A stretch of 64,000 nt of DNA. Origin: Dillenia suffruticosa. Taxonomy: Eukaryota; Streptophyta; Magnoliopsida; Dilleniales; Dilleniaceae. This document shows, piece by piece, positions 1-11,802 of the stretch; positions within the stretch are counted from its first letter, which is position 1, and each line of letters begins with the position of its first letter. A program made the translations under genes and the position numbers. The notes below the pieces were generated by a model that was given only the letters and a program-made list of their open reading frames with translations, was not told the DNA's origin and did not search any database. The stretch spans positions 13,343,701 through 13,407,700 of the forward strand of contig JAVTVX010000004.1 of NCBI GenBank assembly GCA_033439265.1, in the 5' to 3' direction.

Positions 1-189
1 TGTAAACCTAATTTTTTGATAAATCGAGCCTGAATAGTATTATATTCTTGTAGATTTAGCTTTTTTATGTTTAATGAGTTTTCTTAGCAATTTTCATGCT
101 CTTAGGGTTCAAAGTATTTGATGATTACCTTGAATTTTAAAACTCGGATCCTATAACATGTTTTAGGATGGTCAGAAGAAACATAAATA

Positions 190-575
190 TTAGTTTTATA
201 GAAAAATTCAAGATAAGTCCTTGAATTAAGTTCTTTCCCATTAATATTGTATAATTAAGAGTTGACAAAAGGATGCCAAATGTAGAAGAAAAAGGTTCAA
301 ATGAACATTTGAAATGTTATAACAAATTTAGAGTTATTTTGTCATTTTCATTCGTTAATCATATTGATTTTCATTCGTTAATCATAAAAATTAGTTTTAT
401 AGAAAAATTCAAGATAAATCCTTGAATTAAGTTCTTTCCTATTAATATTGTATGATTTTCTTAAGTGATGACAAAAGGACGCCAAATGTAGAAGAAAAAG
501 GTTAAGATGAACATTTGAAATGTTATAACCAATTTAGAGTTATTTGTCCTTTTCATTCAATAATCATATTGATTT
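190..575 (+). repeat. About 200-bp direct repeat inside D's 5' LTR
   Basis: Units 190-390 and 391-575 are near-identical: both begin ttagttttatagaaaaattc and both contain the gatgccaaatgtagaag-like block. The partner copy at 35777 has only one unit, so the duplication arose after the two LTRs separated or was lost from the other copy. Confidence 0.85.
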
Positions 576-604
576 TCTTATGCATTCCATGAATGCAAGC
601 CTTG

Positions 605-956
605 TTTTAAATGCTATATGATGTTATATCTTTATGACTAACTTTTCAGGGCTCGAAGTATGAGGTATGTAAAATTTTAACCCAATGAGATTTCAATGTT
701 ATGCTTTTATTAAATTCTAACACATTAGAGGCTTTAATGTTAAACATATGTTTAAGGGTCGATACTCTATGTAACCTTAAGAAAAGATAAAGAAATAGGT
801 TGATAATATATTTAATTTAAGAAAAGTAGAGAAATGGTTGTGAATTTAAAATGTTAATAAATCTTGTTTGTGGTGGAACAAATTTGTCACCAAATTGACA
901 ACAGAAAACTACAACAGTATCTCTCCAGTTGATATTCTATTTAACCACTAGAGAAT
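605..956. other. AT-rich LTR interior, no gene
   Basis: This stretch has no counterpart in the second LTR copy and no coding signal. It runs up to the target site of Copia A. Nothing else is recognised. Confidence 0.6.
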
Positions 957-1217
957 TGATAAGATTTGGTTGTAAAGGAAAATGATTTTCTATTGATTTA
1001 CTTTATTTTGGTACATATATATATATACAAAATTGGTATACATATTTATGGAATATAAAAGAGTTAATTAAGAATAAAAAGGTAAGGAAATCAACTAAAA
1101 AAGAAAAGTCAATTAGGCAACTAAAAGGAAAAGGGAATATATGGATGTTAATGAGATCAAATCTTATTCCTATAATCAAGTTTTTCATTTGATATTGTTT
1201 CCCTAATTCTACTAATA
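957..1217 (-). repeat. Copia A 3' LTR
   Basis: It begins tgataagatttggttg on the plus strand and ends ctactaata. The matching copy is 5332-5593. It is followed directly by the polypurine tract of the minus-strand element. Confidence 0.9.
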
Positions 1218-1226
1218 CTCCCCCTC
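1218..1226 (-). other. Copia A polypurine tract
   Basis: ctccccctc on the plus strand reads GAGGGGGAG on the element's strand, immediately upstream of its 3' LTR: the expected plus-strand primer position. Confidence 0.75.
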
Positions 1227-1239
1227 AAGCTGGTGTATG

Positions 1240-2704
1240 AAAGTTAGTAATGCCCGGTTTGCTTTATAGAAACAAAAACTAATCCTTGCTTAAGGCTTTG
1301 GTGAGAATGTCAGGCGACTGGTTTATAATAGAGATGGTAAGCGGTTGAATAATCCCAACTTCAGACTTTTCACAAACAATGTGGCAATCAATTTCAAGAT
1401 ACTTGGTGCATTCATGGAAGATTGGATTAGCATCAATATAACGTGCTGCTCAGTTGTCGCAATATAGAGGAGTGACAGATGATAAAGAAATGCCAAGATC
1501 AGTAAGTAAAGATTGAAGCCAAATGATTTCTCGTGTAGTAGTGGCCATGGCATGATATTTGGCCTTAGCAGATAATATGATACAATCTATTGCTTTTTAC
1601 TTTTCCGAGATATCAAACAATGACTAAGGAAGATGCAGTATCTTGTAGTTGAACGACGGGTTTGAGGACAGCTTGCCCAATCAGAATCTAGAAAAGCAAT
1701 AAGCTCTATTGGGCTAGAGGAAGACAATAGAATACCTTGATCTAGAGTTTTCTATAAAGAGCTAAGTAGTAGATGAGCAGTATCTAAGTGTGGCTGACGA
1801 GGTTGATACATAATCTCACTAAGAATATTAATAACAAATGTAATATCAGGTCGAGTAATAGTCAAATAGATGAAAAGACTTACTGAGCAATGATAAGAGG
1901 AGGGATCTTCTAGCAAATCACCAACAAAGTCTATAAATTTGAGATTTTGTTCCAAGGGTGTATAAGCAATGTGAGCACCAGTGAGGCCAGAATTTGCAAG
2001 AAGATCCATGACATATTTATGTTGGGAGATGTAAATGCCATGAAAAGATCTAGCTACCTAAATACCAAAAAAATACTTGAGAGGGTCAATATTCTTGATG
2101 CAAAAGCGTTGTAATAAGAAGAACTTGATTTATGATAAAAGCTTTTGGTCATTTTTGGTCATGATGATGTCATCTACGTAAACCAAGAGAAAAATGGAAG
2201 TGATCTACAATGGAGACAAATAGAGAATTATCAACATATGATTTTGTGAAACCGACTTCTAATAAGTCAGCAGAAAATATAGTAAACCAATTTTTCCAGC
2301 TTGCTTCAAGCTATATAAAGATCTATTAAGCTTGCAAACTAGATGTTTCTCCCCCTACTGTATATGTCCAAGAGGTAAATATATGTAAATTTCCTCTTGC
2401 AGTGGACCATGTAAGAAATCCTTTTGTACATCAAATTGATAAAGAGGCCAATGTTGAATAACAGTAATGGCTAAAAGGACTCCGATAGTCACCAATTTTG
2501 CTATCAGAGCAAATGTATCATGTTCATCCCTTCAATTTGGGTATATCTTTTGGTTACTAAGCGTGCCTTGTAGCGTTCAATGTTACTATTAGAATGTTGC
2601 TTGATTTTATAGATCCATTTGCATCCAATAGGTTTCTTCTTATGTGGAAGAGACATAATAGACCATATATTTGTTGTTTTAAGGGCATTCAATTCTATTT
2701 TCAT
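1240..2704 (-). pseudogene. Copia A reverse transcriptase and RNase H region
   Basis: Fossil coding region. The RT start shows KKPIGCKWIYKIK and ERYKARLV, a block shared by plant Copia RTs, near 2504-2704. TRPDITFVINILS near 1752-2009 is the usual RT-to-RNase H connection. Towards 1300-1450 an HECTKYLEIDCH-like stretch matches the Copia RNase H end. It lies downstream of the integrase region in normal Copia order. It is broken, with several breaks. Confidence 0.8.
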
Positions 2705-2734
2705 AGCTTCTCACCACTCAGGTACTCGTACAGC

Positions 2735-4231
2735 TTATGTAAACGTTTTAGGTTCTGCAGTAGAGATTAGGGCAGCAAGAAAAACAAAGTGTTTAGGAGA
2801 GAAATGGTGGAAATAAAGATAATCTTCCAAATGATATTGAGTACCTAAAAAAGTTGAAGATGATTGATGTTGAACTTGGGAGCAATGACAGTCTTGATAT
2901 TTTGTCAGAGGGCGAGTCACTCGTTGTGAGCAGCGAACGGGTGCTATGGAATGTATAGTGGTGGGTTCAACATTGGAATTTCTAGGTGGATAAGTTGAGT
3001 CACCAGTGTTAGTTAATGGTATAGGGAGAACATGGATAGCAGTAGTATTAATTGGCACTTGCAATTTGTATGAAAAAATATTTTCATAAAACACGATATC
3101 CCTACTCATATAAATTATTTGAAATTTAATATAAAAAATCTTAAATCCCTTTTGGCCATATGTATAACCAAGCAATATACCTAATAAAGCACGTGAATCA
3201 AATTTATGTTTGGGATGATTATTTCGACTAAAAACTAAATAGCCGAAAACATGTAAATGGTGATATGTTGGTATTTTGTGGAACAAAAATTCAAAAATGG
3301 TTTTGCCATGAAAAATGGTTGTAGGAGTGTGGTTGATAAGATAAGCTGCAGTAAGAATACATTTACCCCAAAAATGTTAAAGGTAAGTGAGCTTGGGATC
3401 GTAAACCTCATGCAACATTTAGTAGATGATGGTGTTTGTGTTCAACAATCCCATTTTGTTGGAGTGTGTAAGCACAGCTATGTTGATGAAGGACACCAAG
3501 AGGATTAAAAACTCATTGATGTCATGATTGATAAATTCAAGTGCATTGTCACTAAACACTTGGCAAATGGAGATATAAAATTATGTTTTAACCATAAAAA
3601 AGAAATGACATATATGGGTAAAGGCTTGGGATTGAAAATGCATAAAATATATTCAGGTAGTGTGTGGAAAGGGAAGTCGTGATTGTTTTGCTAAAAGACA
3701 AATCATTCAAGTGCATTTAGATAAGAAACTGATACTGGGATCTAAACGAGAGAACAGAGGTGAAATACTTAAACTGGGATGGCCAAGACGACAATGCCAT
3801 AAGTCATGTTTGTCTTTTGTAGCAATGGATGACAAAGAGGTACTGCGGTTGAACTTTAGATCAAGGTAGTAAAAACTATCACATTCTGTGCCCAATCTAA
3901 TCATCCCCTTCGCTTTCAAGTCTTGAAAAACACAACAGTCTAAGAAAAAAGTGACAAAACAATTAAAAGTTTTTGTGATTTTGATAATAGATAGGAGGTT
4001 AAACTTAAAAGAAGGGACATACAAAAGATTGTCTAACAAAAAATCTGATAAAAATTTAATGGAACTTAAGTGAGGTGCTAGAACAATGCTACCGTTTGAG
4101 AGTTTGACAACTTGACTATTATGGCAAGTGGCATCATGCAAGGAATTTAGGTCATGAGTCATATGATCACTGCATCCAAAATCAATTACCCAAGTGTCAT
4201 TGTAATGGAAAAAAAAAGAAAAAGAAACCAT
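2735..4231 (-). pseudogene. Copia A protease and integrase region
   Basis: Near 4150-4190 the reading WVIDFGCSDHMT is a Copia aspartic protease active-site block. Near 3770-3805 LWHCRLGHPS is the GAG-pre-integrase zinc-binding start. The stretch 2735-3286 carries the integrase C-terminal block, with HVFGYLVF and GYTYGQKGFKIF motifs. It is a fossil with several breaks. Confidence 0.8.
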
Positions 4232-4299
4232 GCTACCAGATTAGCTAAAGGATGATAAGAGGTGTGTTATTTGATTGGATTAAGAAAAGGAGTTGTTGT

Positions 4300-5274
4300 A
4301 TTTGTTCCTCAATAAAAGGCAAGCTATGAGAAGAAAATGGGGCGCTATCCAGGACGGCTACAGTTGGTCGATTATGATTTGGTGTATAGTTCTGCTCACG
4401 CCGACATTGATCTCTTCTCAGCTAGTTGGACATAGCAGAATGCATATTAGCTCGTTTCTTGCGGCACCACTTCTCAATATGTCCATCGCTTCAACAATAA
4501 TTATAGTGTTTATGATGTTTTGATTTATCTTGCCATATAAAAGAAAAATTTTGTCTTCCATAGTGAGCCACGAATGTAGATTGGTCTGGTATGGTATTGG
4601 TCGTAAATACTGACCTTTGACATTCTTCTTGTTGCACAAGCACATAAGCTTGAGTGATAGATAGAAGGGGGTTCATGAGTAAGATCTAACTTGTTACAAA
4701 TACATATCTATCATTCAAGACCATCAAAAATTGGATAAGGTTATCATGTGTTGCTAGAAAGTTGTGAGTTCTTGACCAACACCACAAGTACATGTAGTGG
4801 ATGAGTTGTAAACATTGAGTTCATCCCATAATGCTTTCAGACCAATGTAGTAAATAGCGATAGAGTTATTTTGTTAAAGATGATTAATGATGGTTCATTG
4901 GATTTCAAATATCAGTGGAGCATTTTGTTGAGAGAAATAATCTTGAAGGTCATGCCATATATCATGGGCTATTTCCATGAAGATGACACTGCTTGCAATT
5001 TCTTTACTGACTATATTGAGAAGCCAAGATAATGTCATGCTGTTGTAGTGAATCCAAAGGGTGAAGATGGGTGAACCTGTTTTGACTTCATAATCTACCT
5101 GTCTAAGAATCTTAATTTGTTCTTTGCCTCAAAAGCCATGGTAATGGAAAGACACCAAGCTGGGTAGTTATCTCCAACCAGTGGTTAGGAAACTAATATG
5201 GTACTTGGATTGTCTGAATGGTATAAGAAGTATGATGAGGTTGGATCCACTTCAAGAGCCATTGGATTTGACAT
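4300..5274 (-). pseudogene. Copia A gag region
   Basis: On the minus strand an ATG at 5274 opens a stretch reading MSNPMALEVDPTSSYFLYH. It then has a PLVGDNYPAW block and AFEAKNKLRF, a familiar Copia gag N-terminus. It starts about 50 bp downstream of the PBS. Broken. Confidence 0.65.
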
Positions 5275-5320
5275 TACCGAGAAAGAATGAAGCGATCAGG
5301 TTTTATAGGTCAAAAACCTA

Positions 5321-5331
5321 CTCTGATATCG
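5321..5331 (-). other. Copia A primer-binding site
   Basis: ctctgatatcg abuts the 5' LTR. On the element strand it reads CGATATCAGAG, close to the initiator tRNA-Met complement TGGTATCAGAG. Confidence 0.7.
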
Positions 5332-5593
5332 TGATAAGATTTGGTTATGAAGGGAAATGATTTTCCATTGATTTACTTTGTTTTGGTATATATGTATATA
5401 TATATAATTGGTATATATATTTATAGAATATAAAAGAGTTAATTAAGTAATAAAAAGAGAAAATGAATCAATTAAAAGAGAAAAGTCAATTAGGCAATTA
5501 AATGGGAAAGGAAATATATGAATGTTAATAAGATCAAATATTATTTCTATAATCAAGTTCTTCATTTGATATTGTTCCTTAATTCTATTAATA
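5332..5593 (-). repeat. Copia A 5' LTR
   Basis: Partner of 957-1217, with about 11 % difference by eye. The outer flank agaac (5594-5598) pairs with agaat at 952-956. Confidence 0.9.
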
Positions 5594-5598
5594 AGAAC

Positions 5599-6780
5599 CA
5601 CATTTTTGCTTATCTCGATATGCTCAGATGTATTTACTACTTAGTTAACCTTCATCCAATGCCGAACTCCACCTAGAGGTGGAGGTGGCTACGATTTAAT
5701 CGCTGCCTAGTATTGGAGACAAGTGCACTTCACACAAAGCTAGAGAAAATGTCATAAAAATTTTTGTATTTCTTATATTTATGTATTTGTTTATATTTTC
5801 ATTTTCTGTATTTTCATAAAGTGTTGTTTTTCTATTTCATTTCGTATCCGTTTTCATTTTTTATTTCTATTTTCACGCATCATAGGTAGCCGATTTCTCT
5901 CATTGTCATCGCCGTTACTGGGAAAGGAAATCACCATCAATCATTGAATTGAACCTCTGCTTGTGAATTCATTTTTCTAATTCAACTTTCAATTTAAGGT
6001 TTTTGATATTGACATTTATTTATTTTCTCTTACACTGTTCTTGTTATTTGCTCTTTAATTTTAATATATTTTTGTTTTTAGTTTTTAAGTTTTTTATTTT
6101 AGTCAATAATTTATCGTATATATTTTTAATTTAAAAATAAAAAATTAAATTTTGATTCCATTACTATTTTAGTATTTACTTGTAAACTTGGTTTTATTTT
6201 CTCATTTTACAACTTGGTTTTAGAAATTATTTTTACAGTTTTGCATTTAGTTAGGTGTAATTTATTTTTAATTCTTTTGTTTATTTTAATTATTTTTTAC
6301 TTTTTTGTTTATTTGATTTTCAAAATGTTTAGGCTTAAAAGTTTAGTTTCTAATTTAACTAAACAATTCGATGCACTCATTTAAATTTAGATAATTAGTA
6401 TAAATTAACATTAATTAGGAAAATTCATCGAGTCCCCTCGGGTTGGACAACCTTATTCAGCAAATTTACCATGTCAGAAATATGAGTGCACGGAATCATC
6501 TTGCACATTCTCTTTATGGATGCTCATGATTAAGAAATCTTGATTGGACAATTACTAGCCGGGAAGATCATCTTCTTACTCGGCCTATTATTAATGTGTT
6601 GTTAATTATAATATAGTAGAGAGCTCATGTGACAAGAGGGCTCTCATTTAATAGGTGGTTGAACTTGGCTATTTGATAATAACTCTATGGTCATTAATTG
6701 AAGTTAATTAATTTCATCATCTATGACACAGGAGTGCATATATTCCTTGAATAAGGTTCACTATTGCCCTGCATATTTTG
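5599..6780. other. AT-rich LTR interior, no gene
   Basis: Non-coding and rich in poly-T and ATTTT runs. It belongs to D's 5' LTR copy but is absent from the copy at 35777. No element, ORF or RNA gene is recognised. Confidence 0.55.
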
Positions 6781-7606
6781 TACTATAAGTGAATGTTCAG
6801 CATCTCACGGTCCTAATTAGATATAAATAAAGAAATGTAATCGTTGGTGTATAGTTTCATCGCTCTAAATAAATGACGATAAGTTTTTACAATTATCTAA
6901 TCTGACACTTGGTAAAATTTCTTAATTAAAACGAATTGAATTAATTAGAAATATATTAAGTTAACCAAGTGGATTAATCAGAGGAGGACATACAATTTAC
7001 GTATACAAGGTTTGATTGCTATCTATCCCCTAGCAAGAATCCAAAAATCCATGAATGTTCTGAGAAACATCCAGAAACATTCAGTACTAAAATGGGTAGT
7101 CTGACACCCCACGCTACCTATCAACCGCACTTGTGGGAGCTAAGGGTATTTGTGTTTCTCTAAAAGTTTGGAAATTGTTTCTTGAATAGTATGTCAATAT
7201 AGATGTTGTTTTCTCATCGTTGCTTAGTGATGAAACTAGAAATTCACTAACAACAGAGTAACATATAATCAAAATTAAGATCATGAAATCTTACTTTTAA
7301 TTAATAACGAATGTCGGCCGGCATATAAATTAGGAAATAAAAGATTAAATTTATAATAATTTTTTAAATTAAAAAAAAAAAATTAGTGAAGTTTCTTAAT
7401 TTTAACAATTGAAAAGAAAAAGTACGTTAGCATGTCAGTGGCGGTATGGCAAATCCAGATTACCGTGGGCACAGTCAAGTGGCCCAACAAGTACTGGGCT
7501 TTGACAAGTTTATGAGGCCATGTCCTTGGTGTGATCCGCATAAACACGAGGCGTTGCCCACATACTTTTGGTCTGCCAAAACCGAGGCGGACCTGGGAAT
7601 AAAGAT

Positions 7607-7691
7607 CTTTTTTTGGTTAACGCATGAGATTTGAACATCAAATTATAGGGTTAGAAAAGAGGGTTGTGATATATAGGCTAGGGGACACCGA
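7607..7691 (-). mobile_element. Short SINE-like insertion, 85 bp
   Basis: It is flanked by an exact 11-bp duplication, ggaataaagat, at 7596-7606 and 7692-7702. The related sequence near 48750 has a single copy of this site and no insert. The minus strand ends in an A run (plus strand cttttttt). It contains a gttcaaatctc stretch resembling a pol III B box. It is too short to assign to a family. Confidence 0.65.
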
Positions 7692-7718
7692 GGAATAAAG
7701 ATAAAGAGGGTGGACAAC

Positions 7719-7931
7719 ACCGATGTGTGTTGGCTTAACTGGATGTGGGGTTGAATTCTTTTAAATATGACCGAGATTCGATTCCCACCGGGAACATCGG
7801 GCCCTCATGTGTATGGAGCGTTCCCTGTTAGGAGATCCGCCCTCCGAACAGGAGCCACTGTAGCGGTCGGTACGGATTAGTCGGGGTAAAGCTCTGGATA
7901 CCAGGCGGTGTCCAAGACATGGTACAAAAAA
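7719..7931 (+). mobile_element. tRNA-derived SINE, 213 bp
   Basis: An exact 16-bp target duplication, aaagagggtggacaac, lies at 7703-7718 and 7932-7947. The homologous site near 48765 is empty. The insert has an A-box-like tggcttaactgg near 7731 and a B-box-like gattcgattccc near 7776, and it ends in poly-A. Its tail shares a taaagctc motif with the SINE at 8247-8440, suggesting the same or a related family. Confidence 0.85.
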
Positions 7932-8229
7932 AAAGAGGGTGGACAACCGCCCCCTTTTTCACATATTCATTTGGATTTTTTTTTACAGTTAATTAGTTAT
8001 TGGGGAAGCATTTTGTCGTTCTTTTGGTACTATACCAATCGATATCTGAAATTATATTTTAATTAATTCGGTTCGGAATTTATAGTGGTCCATTTAAGGG
8101 TACTATTTTCCTAATGTAATTTTTTCCATACTCAAACCGTGAGTTGAACTTGAGAATTTGATTAAGAAATCTATCACCACATCCCACTAAACCAACTATC
8201 TGTTGGTATGTTGCTACTCTTTGCTTTTC

Positions 8230-8238
8230 TATAAATAG
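8230..8238 (+). promoter_or_regulatory. TATA-box-like motif in D's 5' LTR
   Basis: TATAAATAG is conserved in the partner LTR at 48852-48860. This is consistent with an LTR core promoter in the orientation of element D. A SINE inserted 8 bp downstream. Confidence 0.5.
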
Positions 8239-8246
8239 ACTTCTCT

Positions 8247-8440
8247 ATCAATGTTTCGTTGATCTAGTGAGAAGAACACTAACATTTCATACCAAGAACA
8301 AGAGTTCAAGTTTTGATAGTGGCAAAAACGACGTTGGGTGAGCACCTTCTCGATTGAGACCCGACGACAATTCGGTCGAAATTTGTTAGAGTAAAGCTCC
8401 AAATACTCAGCGATAGACCAAATTTAGGAAACAAAAAAAA
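8247..8440 (+). mobile_element. tRNA-derived SINE, 194 bp
   Basis: An exact 14-bp duplication, aaatagacttctct, lies at 8233-8246 and 8441-8454. The partner LTR near 48855 has the uninterrupted site. Pol III-like boxes are gatctagtgag (A) and gagttcaagtttt (B). It ends in a poly-A run. The gtaaagctc tail motif is shared with 7719-7931. Confidence 0.85.
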
Positions 8441-9042
8441 AAATAGACTTCTCTTAGCTTTTTCTTCACACACAAAAGTTTTGTGAGAAAAGAAAAATTT
8501 TTAAATAAGAAATTTTTTTTTGAGGAGATTCTATTAAAAATTCTCTCAATTGAGTTGAATGCTTCCCATAAAGATTTTGGAGTTTTTTGATTTTTCAAAT
8601 ACAATAAATTATAACAACAATAAACTTAGACTTAAACCCAAATACAATGGCCACCATAGTCCCATGACTTTTTGATCCGAAATCAAACGTGCTAATCCAT
8701 TACTATATGATCATATGTTATTTTTCAAATATTTTGAAAAATTAATTTTCTATTGCTCGTATTACTCATGTGGATAGACTAGAGATTTCAAAATTGGAGA
8801 GTTTGATTGGATGATCAAAATAGTTTTGGTTCTTTAATTAAATAAAGTATTTATACTCTAACTTGTTATTTAATTTATGAATATGCTCATTATTATTCAA
8901 AAATTTTTCTTGAATTTGAGAATTATATTTTTAATTACATTTAACTTCAATCCAAATTAATGAACATGCAATGTTCAACCGGTATTTATGTTAGAAAAAA
9001 TTTTATTTGCCTCTCGTACTTTCGCTTATTAATTCCAATAAG

Positions 9043-9057
9043 TGGTATTAGAGTATC
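9043..9057 (+). other. Putative primer-binding site of element D
   Basis: tggtattagagtatc lies 2 bp after the proposed LTR end. It resembles the tRNA-iMet complement TGGTATCAGAGC used by plant Copia elements, with two differences from it over the first 12 bp. Confidence 0.45.
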
Positions 9058-9589
9058 ATATGCATGTTATTAATTGATTTTGATCAAAATCACATATATT
9101 TAATTGAATATTCATATAATTTTTTTTAAGTAAGATGTCAAATATAACATATAAAAAAATTAATAACATGAATATATTCTTTATTGAACCTTAATTGAAA
9201 AAAGTTTCTTTTTACGATCTTTTCTGTTTCACAATGGATTATACTTTAGCTTTTTTATTTGGAACATAAAATTTAATCCTCACATAAAGTTATGCAATTA
9301 TGCTCTAATAAATATAACAAAAATCTCAATATATTTTAATTTCTCTTTTCTGATCTATAGCAAAAATTAACTTTTTGTGTTGGTACCATAATATTCCGTG
9401 CAAGCACGAAGGGACAACACTCTTAGAAGAGAACTTTTTTCATAACATTAAAAAAAGAATTTTATTAAAAAAATTAAAACTGTCAAGAAGCATAAAGAAA
9501 CATGTATACAATAAAGAATATAAAACTAATTTACTAAAATTAAAAGCTAATAGAAGAGATGAAAATAAGTAAAATTAGAGTCTAAACAC

Positions 9590-9629
<40 letters not shown>

Positions 9630-10180
9630 GGATCATAGAAGAATCCGTGCACACTATATAGCAGGTCAATCCCGTCGTGAGCGGCAGAATTTGAACCTGT
9701 GCAAAACAACTCACATGATTTCTAGTCATACTCAATAACCACTCCGTTACACCAACCTTGTTACCATTAAGTTACTATTTTAATTTTATTGTGTTTTTAA
9801 GATGATTTTATTTCTAATAATTGCTATTGAAATATTGGTTTGACAATTAATCTCCGATTTATTGCAAATTTTGAGAGCAATATGTCATAAGCATGTTATT
9901 TATTGATTTTAATAAAACTCACATATATTTGATTGAATATTCTTATAATTTTTTTTATATGTTATATAAAAATAAAATTTTAGCAAATGAAGTGTTAATT
10001 TAGAAATTTTTTATTAATTTTACTTTCTGTTCATTCTGTTTTAGATATTTAGTTATAGGATATTAACCCATTTTATTGCAGAACGATTAATACCATGCAA
10101 CTTTTAACCAGAAAGACTCATTAGGTAGAGAAACTGACAAGTTTGTGAAGAAATTGAGCAAAAAGGCACAAACATAGATC
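9058..10180 (+). other. Leader of element D, non-coding
   Basis: AT-rich with no gene. A 75-bp stretch after the PBS (9057-9131, from atcatatgcatgttatt) recurs in diverged form at about 9887-9951 (gtcataagcatgttatt). A SINE (9592-9760) lies between the two. Confidence 0.45.
9592..9760 (-). mobile_element. tRNA-Ser-derived SINE or tRNA pseudogene
   Basis: The minus strand from about 9757 reads like a serine tRNA. The acceptor strands GTTGGTG and CGCTCAC pair at six of seven positions, counting G-U. A GAGTGGTTA D-arm block follows. A 5-bp anticodon stem, TATGA/TCATG, closes loop CTAGAAA (anticodon AGA). There is a long variable arm and a CAGGTTCAAATTCTG T-arm. A short unrelated body and a (TA)n tail (plus strand about 9592-9627) follow, as in plant SINEs. 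No clear target duplication was found, so a decayed tRNA pseudogene remains possible. A working tRNA is unlikely because of mismatches in the acceptor and T arms. Confidence 0.65.
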
Positions 10181-11802
10181 ACAATACACGTAATGGCATT
10201 TAATTAGTTGTAGATTATGCTTCATTGAGTGTGGAGAATGCATCTGGTTTGGCAATTGTTCGACTACCGGTGGAGGCTGCCAACTTCAAGTTAAATTTAG
10301 GTTTCATCAATACTGTATTCTAAAATCAATTTTTTGGACTCCTCTCAAAAGATGCATATTTGTATGGTACGACCTTTTTGGAGTATTCTGACAAAACTTT
10401 ATAGAGTTTCCTCATATGCCATAAAATTGAAAATTTTCCTATTTTCTCTAAGAGATAGGGTAAAAGTGAGGATTCAAGGATTGCCAAGGGGATCTTATCA
10501 TGATATGTGACACTGTAGTTGATCAATTTATGAGAAAATTCTACCTTCCAAGCAAGATTTCCGAAATGTTAGCACAAATTACATGTTTCAAGCAAAATGA
10601 AAGTGAACCTTTATGTGAAGTTTTCGATCAGTTTATAGAACTAGTTAGGCAATATATTCACCACAATCTCTGTGATATAACATAAATCAATATTATTTAC
10701 AAGGGACATGGAAACAACTTGAAGACACTAATTAATTCGGCAAGTGGAGGGTCATTCATGTTGATATCTATTAAACTAAGCATGAGAACTTATTGAAAAT
10801 AGGGTAATGAGAACCATAGTAGCAGAATGATCAAGCACCTCTGAAGCAAGTGAAGGTGTATGACATAGACTCACTAGCCAAGCTTAATACAAATATCGAT
10901 GCTCCAAGCAGTTGAGGAAGGCGAATATCAATGTGTTACAAAACCCCACTTATGATTATTGTTGTGGAACTCATAGAGCAGTCGGACTGTACATGGACAA
11001 TTCTTGGTGCGTATAGTCTAAGCGAGGAACAAGCAAACTATGTGGCAAATTATCAAAGGCAAGAACACAAACCATACTCCAACAAGCTAGGGTAGAGAAA
11101 CCATCTGAGTTTTTCATAGGGAAATGGAAACCAAAAAGTGAAATCACTTGTGCCTCGAGCGACGGATGACCAACAAAATCTCAAAAAAGAAAAAAATTAA
11201 GTCCCAGTAAATAGTGGAAAAATATGAAGCAAGGTGCAAAACATTAGAAAATCAACAGGAACAATTGATTAATTTGATAAGCAACAGGTACACTAAAGGA
11301 ACCTTTCCAAGTTTGCATAGAACGGAAGTCTCGAGAACAATGCAAAACAATAAAATCAAAGAGTAGCAAAGCTCCTATTGAAGTGCAATGACAAGAGGAA
11401 AAACAAGCAGAAAGAGAGAATGAGTTGTAGAATTTGAGTACAACTATGAGGAGTCACTAATAGAAAATACGGTTTTAGCGATGCAAATTACCAACGGACA
11501 AAAGTCCATCGTTAATAGCGATGGAATTGCGACGGATTAACGAGGGAGAGGTTACTAGAAGATCAGTGACGGATTTTTTCCGTCACTAACAAATCCATCG
11601 CTAATCTCTCACTGATAGGGATTGAAGGAAAAAAATTTATATATATTAGAAAAAAGAAAAACTATCAGCGACGAATTAACGACGGATTTTTTCCATCACA
11701 AAAAATCCGTCGCTAATTCGTCAGTGAAAATATTCAAAGATAAAAATATTAAAAAAAAGGAACTATCGTTGATGGATTATCGATGGAAATTTTACCGATG
11801 GA

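Larger units (their letters stand above)
957..5593 (-). mobile_element. Copia element A, near full length, broken
   Basis: LTRs of 261 and 262 bp (957-1217 and 5332-5593) bound the element. The flanks agaat (952-956) and agaac (5594-5598) form a target duplication with one mismatch. On the minus strand the order is LTR, PBS, gag, protease, integrase, RT, RNase H, PPT, LTR, the standard Copia order. Total length of about 4.6 kb and short LTRs are usual for Ale/Retrofit-type Copia, though I do not assign a clade. The LTRs differ at about 11 % of sites (about 30 of 261 by eye). The coding region is broken in many places. Confidence 0.9.
1..9040 (+). repeat. 5' LTR of Copia D, expanded by later insertions
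   Basis: Bases 1-604 match 35777-36165 and bases about 6780-8975 match 36174-36585 plus 48226-49313, all in the same orientation. The copy starts TGTAAACC and ends just before a tRNA-iMet-like primer site. It contains Copia A (957-5593) and three SINE-like insertions that the other copy lacks. Without these it is still about 1.5 kb longer than its partner. A TATAAATAG motif at 8230-8238 is shared with the partner. An alternative is a dispersed or segmental duplication that is not an LTR pair. Confidence 0.5.

Noticed and set aside
5250-5331. Reading Copia A as a plus-strand element
   Set aside because: The PBS, PPT and all domains are in order only on the minus strand.
9592-9760. Functional tRNA-Ser gene
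   Set aside because: An acceptor mismatch, a weak T stem, and the body plus (TA)n tail point to a SINE or pseudogene.
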